6,803 nt of DNA from Desulfurococcales archaeon (GTDB taxonomy: Archaea; Thermoproteota; Thermoprotei_A; CAZTBM01; SZUA-1508): positions 1-6,803 of the forward strand of contig DQVH01000039.1 in NCBI GenBank assembly GCA_015661855.1. Direction: 5' to 3'. The position numbers and the translations under genes are program-made. Shown piece after piece: positions 5,100 through 6,803 of this stretch (position 1 is its first letter; the number at the start of each line of letters is the position of its first letter). The notes beneath the pieces are model-generated. The model was not told the origin of the DNA. It was given only the letters and a program-made list of their open reading frames with translations, and searched no databases.

Positions 5100-6512
5100 T
5101 TAGACATCTAGGTATAGGTATATTTCTATTGGTGAAGTGTACATGTTTACATGCCTCCACTCATCCTTCTTTAACTCTATGTATGTTTCTAGTAGTTCTC
5201 TAGGGAATACCGGTTTTAGAAACTCATTATCTGATTCTAGCTCATAAATTGCCTCTATAAGGCTTCCAGGAAGCTGTTCAATACCTAATGCTCTCCTCTT
5301 TTCAGCTGGCATTGTGTAAACATTTTCGTCAACTGGGTCTCCCGGATCAATCTTCTTCTTTACACCGTCGAGTCCTGCTGCAAGTATTGCAGCAAATGCT
5401 AGATATGGGTTACATGATGGATCTGGTGGTCTAAACTCTACTCTCTTCCTACGATCATTCCTGTGGTATACTGGTACACGTACACATGCACTTCTATTTG
5501 CACGACTCCACACAATATACACTGGTGCTTCATAGCCTGGTACTAGCCTTTTATAGCTATTAACTGTTGGTGCAACTATTGCCGCTAACGCTTTAGCATG
5601 TTCTAGTAGTCCTCCCACAAAGTATCTTCCAAGCTGGCTTAGTTCAGCGTACTCATCGTTTGGATCGTAGAATAGATTTTCACCTCTAACTTTATCGTAG
5701 AGGTTTACGTGAGTATGCATACCATTACCGTTATCTCCGTATAGTGGTTTAGGCATAAATGTTGCTACCATACCATACTTAGCTGCAATATTGCGTAGAA
5801 CATACTTAAATGTAACAACGTTATCTGCTGTTTTAACTGCATTATCAAATTTGAAATCTATTTCACCCTGACCTGCAGTAGCTACTTCATGATGGTGTGC
5901 TTCAACAGTAAACCCAAAGTAGTCTTCTAGTATTTCAGCTATCTCTTGACGTATAAGCCATAACTTATCCATTGGTGGTACCGGATAGTATCCTTCCTTA
6001 AATCTTATACATGGACTCTCATTACACCAAGGGGCTTCCCTAGAGTATATACGGTAACTCTGCTTATACTGTGGTGATGTAACATCAACTTCAACTTTAT
6101 CGAATATGAAGAACTCTACCTCTGGGCCAAAATAGGCTATATATCCATGATCTAATGCGTACTCGTGTGCTCTCTCAGCAATATACCTTGGATCCCTAAC
6201 AAACCTACCCTTACCATAAGTGTCGTAAACTTTCACAATAAACCTTGCAGTAGGTGCTTTAGGATTACTCCATGGTATAATAGCGAATGTTTCAGGTATA
6301 GGTACTAATACTAGATCACTCTCCTCAATACCCTTAAACCCCTTAATACTACTACCATCAAGTTTACCAAAACCTCTCTTAAACTTCTCTTCATCAACTT
6401 CTCTAGCAGATACAGTAATGTGTTGCAGTCTACCAGGGAGATCAACAAATTGTAAATCAATCCATCTAATATTCTTCTCACTAATAACCTTTAGTACCTC
6501 ACTAACCTCCAT
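5100..6512 (-). CDS. glnA: Glutamine synthetase, type I
   Basis: This enzyme makes glutamine from glutamate, ammonia and ATP and is the main entry of ammonium into organic nitrogen; type I enzymes are cytoplasmic dodecamers. At 470 aa it matches the usual 440-475 length. Motifs in order are LDGSSIKGF (51-59), [11 protein letters not shown] (128-138) with metal ligands Glu131 and Glu133, [16 protein letters not shown] (205-220) with Glu209 and Glu217, [10 protein letters not shown] (261-270) with His266 and His268, [19 protein letters not shown] (324-342) with the substrate-binding Arg region, and [16 protein letters not shown] (357-372) with Glu359 and Arg361. All key residues are present. 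Tyr399 in DENVYTMP sits where the adenylylated tyrosine lies in bacterial GSI-beta enzymes, but no adenylyltransferase is near. ATG 6512 has GGTGG (6523-6519) upstream at good spacing. It has its own promoter and appears monocistronic. Confidence 0.97.
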   Translation of the reverse strand: MEVSEVLKVISEKNIRWIDLQFVDLPGRLQHITVSAREVDEEKFKRGFGKLDGSSIKGFKGIEESDLVLVPIPETFAIIPWSNPKAPTARFIVKVYDTYGKGRFVRDPRYIAERAHEYALDHGYIAYFGPEVEFFIFDKVEVDVTSPQYKQSYRIYSREAPWCNESPCIRFKEGYYPVPPMDKLWLIRQEIAEILEDYFGFTVEAHHHEVATAGQGEIDFKFDNAVKTADNVVTFKYVLRNIAAKYGMVATFMPKPLYGDNGNGMHTHVNLYDKVRGENLFYDPNDEYAELSQLGRYFVGGLLEHAKALAAIVAPTVNSYKRLVPGYEAPVYIVWSRANRSACVRVPVYHRNDRRKRVEFRPPDPSCNPYLAFAAILAAGLDGVKKKIDPGDPVDENVYTMPAEKRRALGIEQLPGSLIEAIYELESDNEFLKPVFPRELLETYIELKKDEWRHVNMYTSPIEIYLYLDV

Positions 6513-6570
6513 GTTAAACCACCATACACAGACCCCAAATAGGATTTGAACAATCTATTAAAATTTCTAC

Positions 6571-6577
6571 TATAAAT
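6571..6577 (-). promoter_or_regulatory. glnA promoter (TATA box)
   Basis: ATTTATA on the minus strand, within TTTAACATTTATAGT, is a good archaeal TATA box. It predicts a start near 6546-6550 and a leader of about 36 nt. The stretch from about 6600 to 6710 shows no gene, RNA or strong repeat that I can support. Confidence 0.45.
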
Positions 6578-6710
6578 GTTAAACAGTTACTTAGAAATAT
6601 ATAGTGTGATTACTAATTGCAGTTTAAGGTGGTATATTAGGCTTCTATTTAGAGTCTTTGAAAAGTTTTCGATAGAGGTAGTGTAGATGTTGTTAGAGTG
6701 TTTGGTGGTG

Positions 6711-6803
6711 TTAGTTAATACTTATTACCAGTTTCATTCTTCTTACATACCTGTCTAGTAGTGGGTAGAGTTGGAGTAGTTGTTTAAGAGCATTACTGCT
6801 GAG
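6711..6803 (-). CDS. Possible C-terminal tail of a minus-strand gene, cut by the window edge
   Basis: On the minus strand the frame is open from the right edge for 30 codons and ends at TAA (6713-6711). The peptide includes LKQLLQLYPLLDRYVRRMKL, which is helical and protein-like and uses AGA/AGG arginine and CTA/CTC leucine codons like the other genes here. The stop lies 198 bp before glnA on the same strand. The fragment is too short to identify; it could be a chance open frame. Confidence 0.4.
   Translation of the reverse strand, partial: LSSNALKQLLQLYPLLDRYVRRMKLVISIN

Noticed and set aside
6688..6762. Plus-strand 24-codon frame starting at an ATG near 6688
   Set aside because: It has no ribosome binding site, an unremarkable peptide, and opposes the more protein-like minus-strand tail at 6803-6711.
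1..6803. Insertion sequences, CRISPR repeats, integration sites or toxin-antitoxin pairs
   Set aside because: No transposase motifs, regularly spaced repeats, terminal inverted repeats or tRNA-end duplications were seen. The small gene pair at 709-1468 lacks toxin or antitoxin hallmarks.

Overview
The window looks like a chromosomal segment of a hyperthermophilic crenarchaeote, probably of the Desulfurococcales. The reasons are an AT-rich composition with near-exclusive AGA/AGG arginine codons and many ATA isoleucine codons, archaeal TATA-type promoters with no bacterial -35/-10 pairs, GGTG-type ribosome binding sites, short convergent gene overlaps, and archaeal gene content (a TrpB2-type tryptophan synthase beta chain, a glnA of archaeal type, a box C/D guide RNA). 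The lineage is inferred from style and was not tested by search.

Layout, left to right. The left edge (1-329, minus) is the N-terminal part of a DUF72/YecE-like protein. It is divergent from a small unrecognised gene (477-716, plus), with a shared promoter region between them that contains nested dyad symmetry. Two minus-strand genes follow (1468-1097 and 1071-709): a small protein resembling a PD-(D/E)XK nuclease that has lost its catalytic residues, and an unrecognised helical protein. The 325-bp gap at 1481-1805 is not empty. It holds a box C/D sRNA gene (1665-1723) whose two guides both match helix 18 (the 530 loop) of archaeal 16S rRNA. The trpB2 promoter follows it directly, then trpB2 itself (1806-3161, plus), which has no trpA or other trp gene beside it.

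Convergent with trpB2 is a compact minus-strand run of four genes (4929 to 3151): a soluble helical protein, a single-pass membrane protein with a cytoplasmic winged helix, a small membrane protein, and a five-helix YIP1-type membrane protein. The first and third share a conserved 22-residue GLP motif. I do not recognise this set as a named system, and it is the best candidate here for an undescribed membrane-associated one. The right part holds a complete type I glutamine synthetase gene (6512-5100, minus) with its own promoter, and at the right edge the probable last 30 codons of another minus-strand gene.

Functionally the window mixes amino-acid and nitrogen metabolism (trpB2, glnA), rRNA modification (the C/D sRNA) and a putative membrane or signalling cassette. 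Nothing indicates a plasmid, virus, insertion sequence or CRISPR array.
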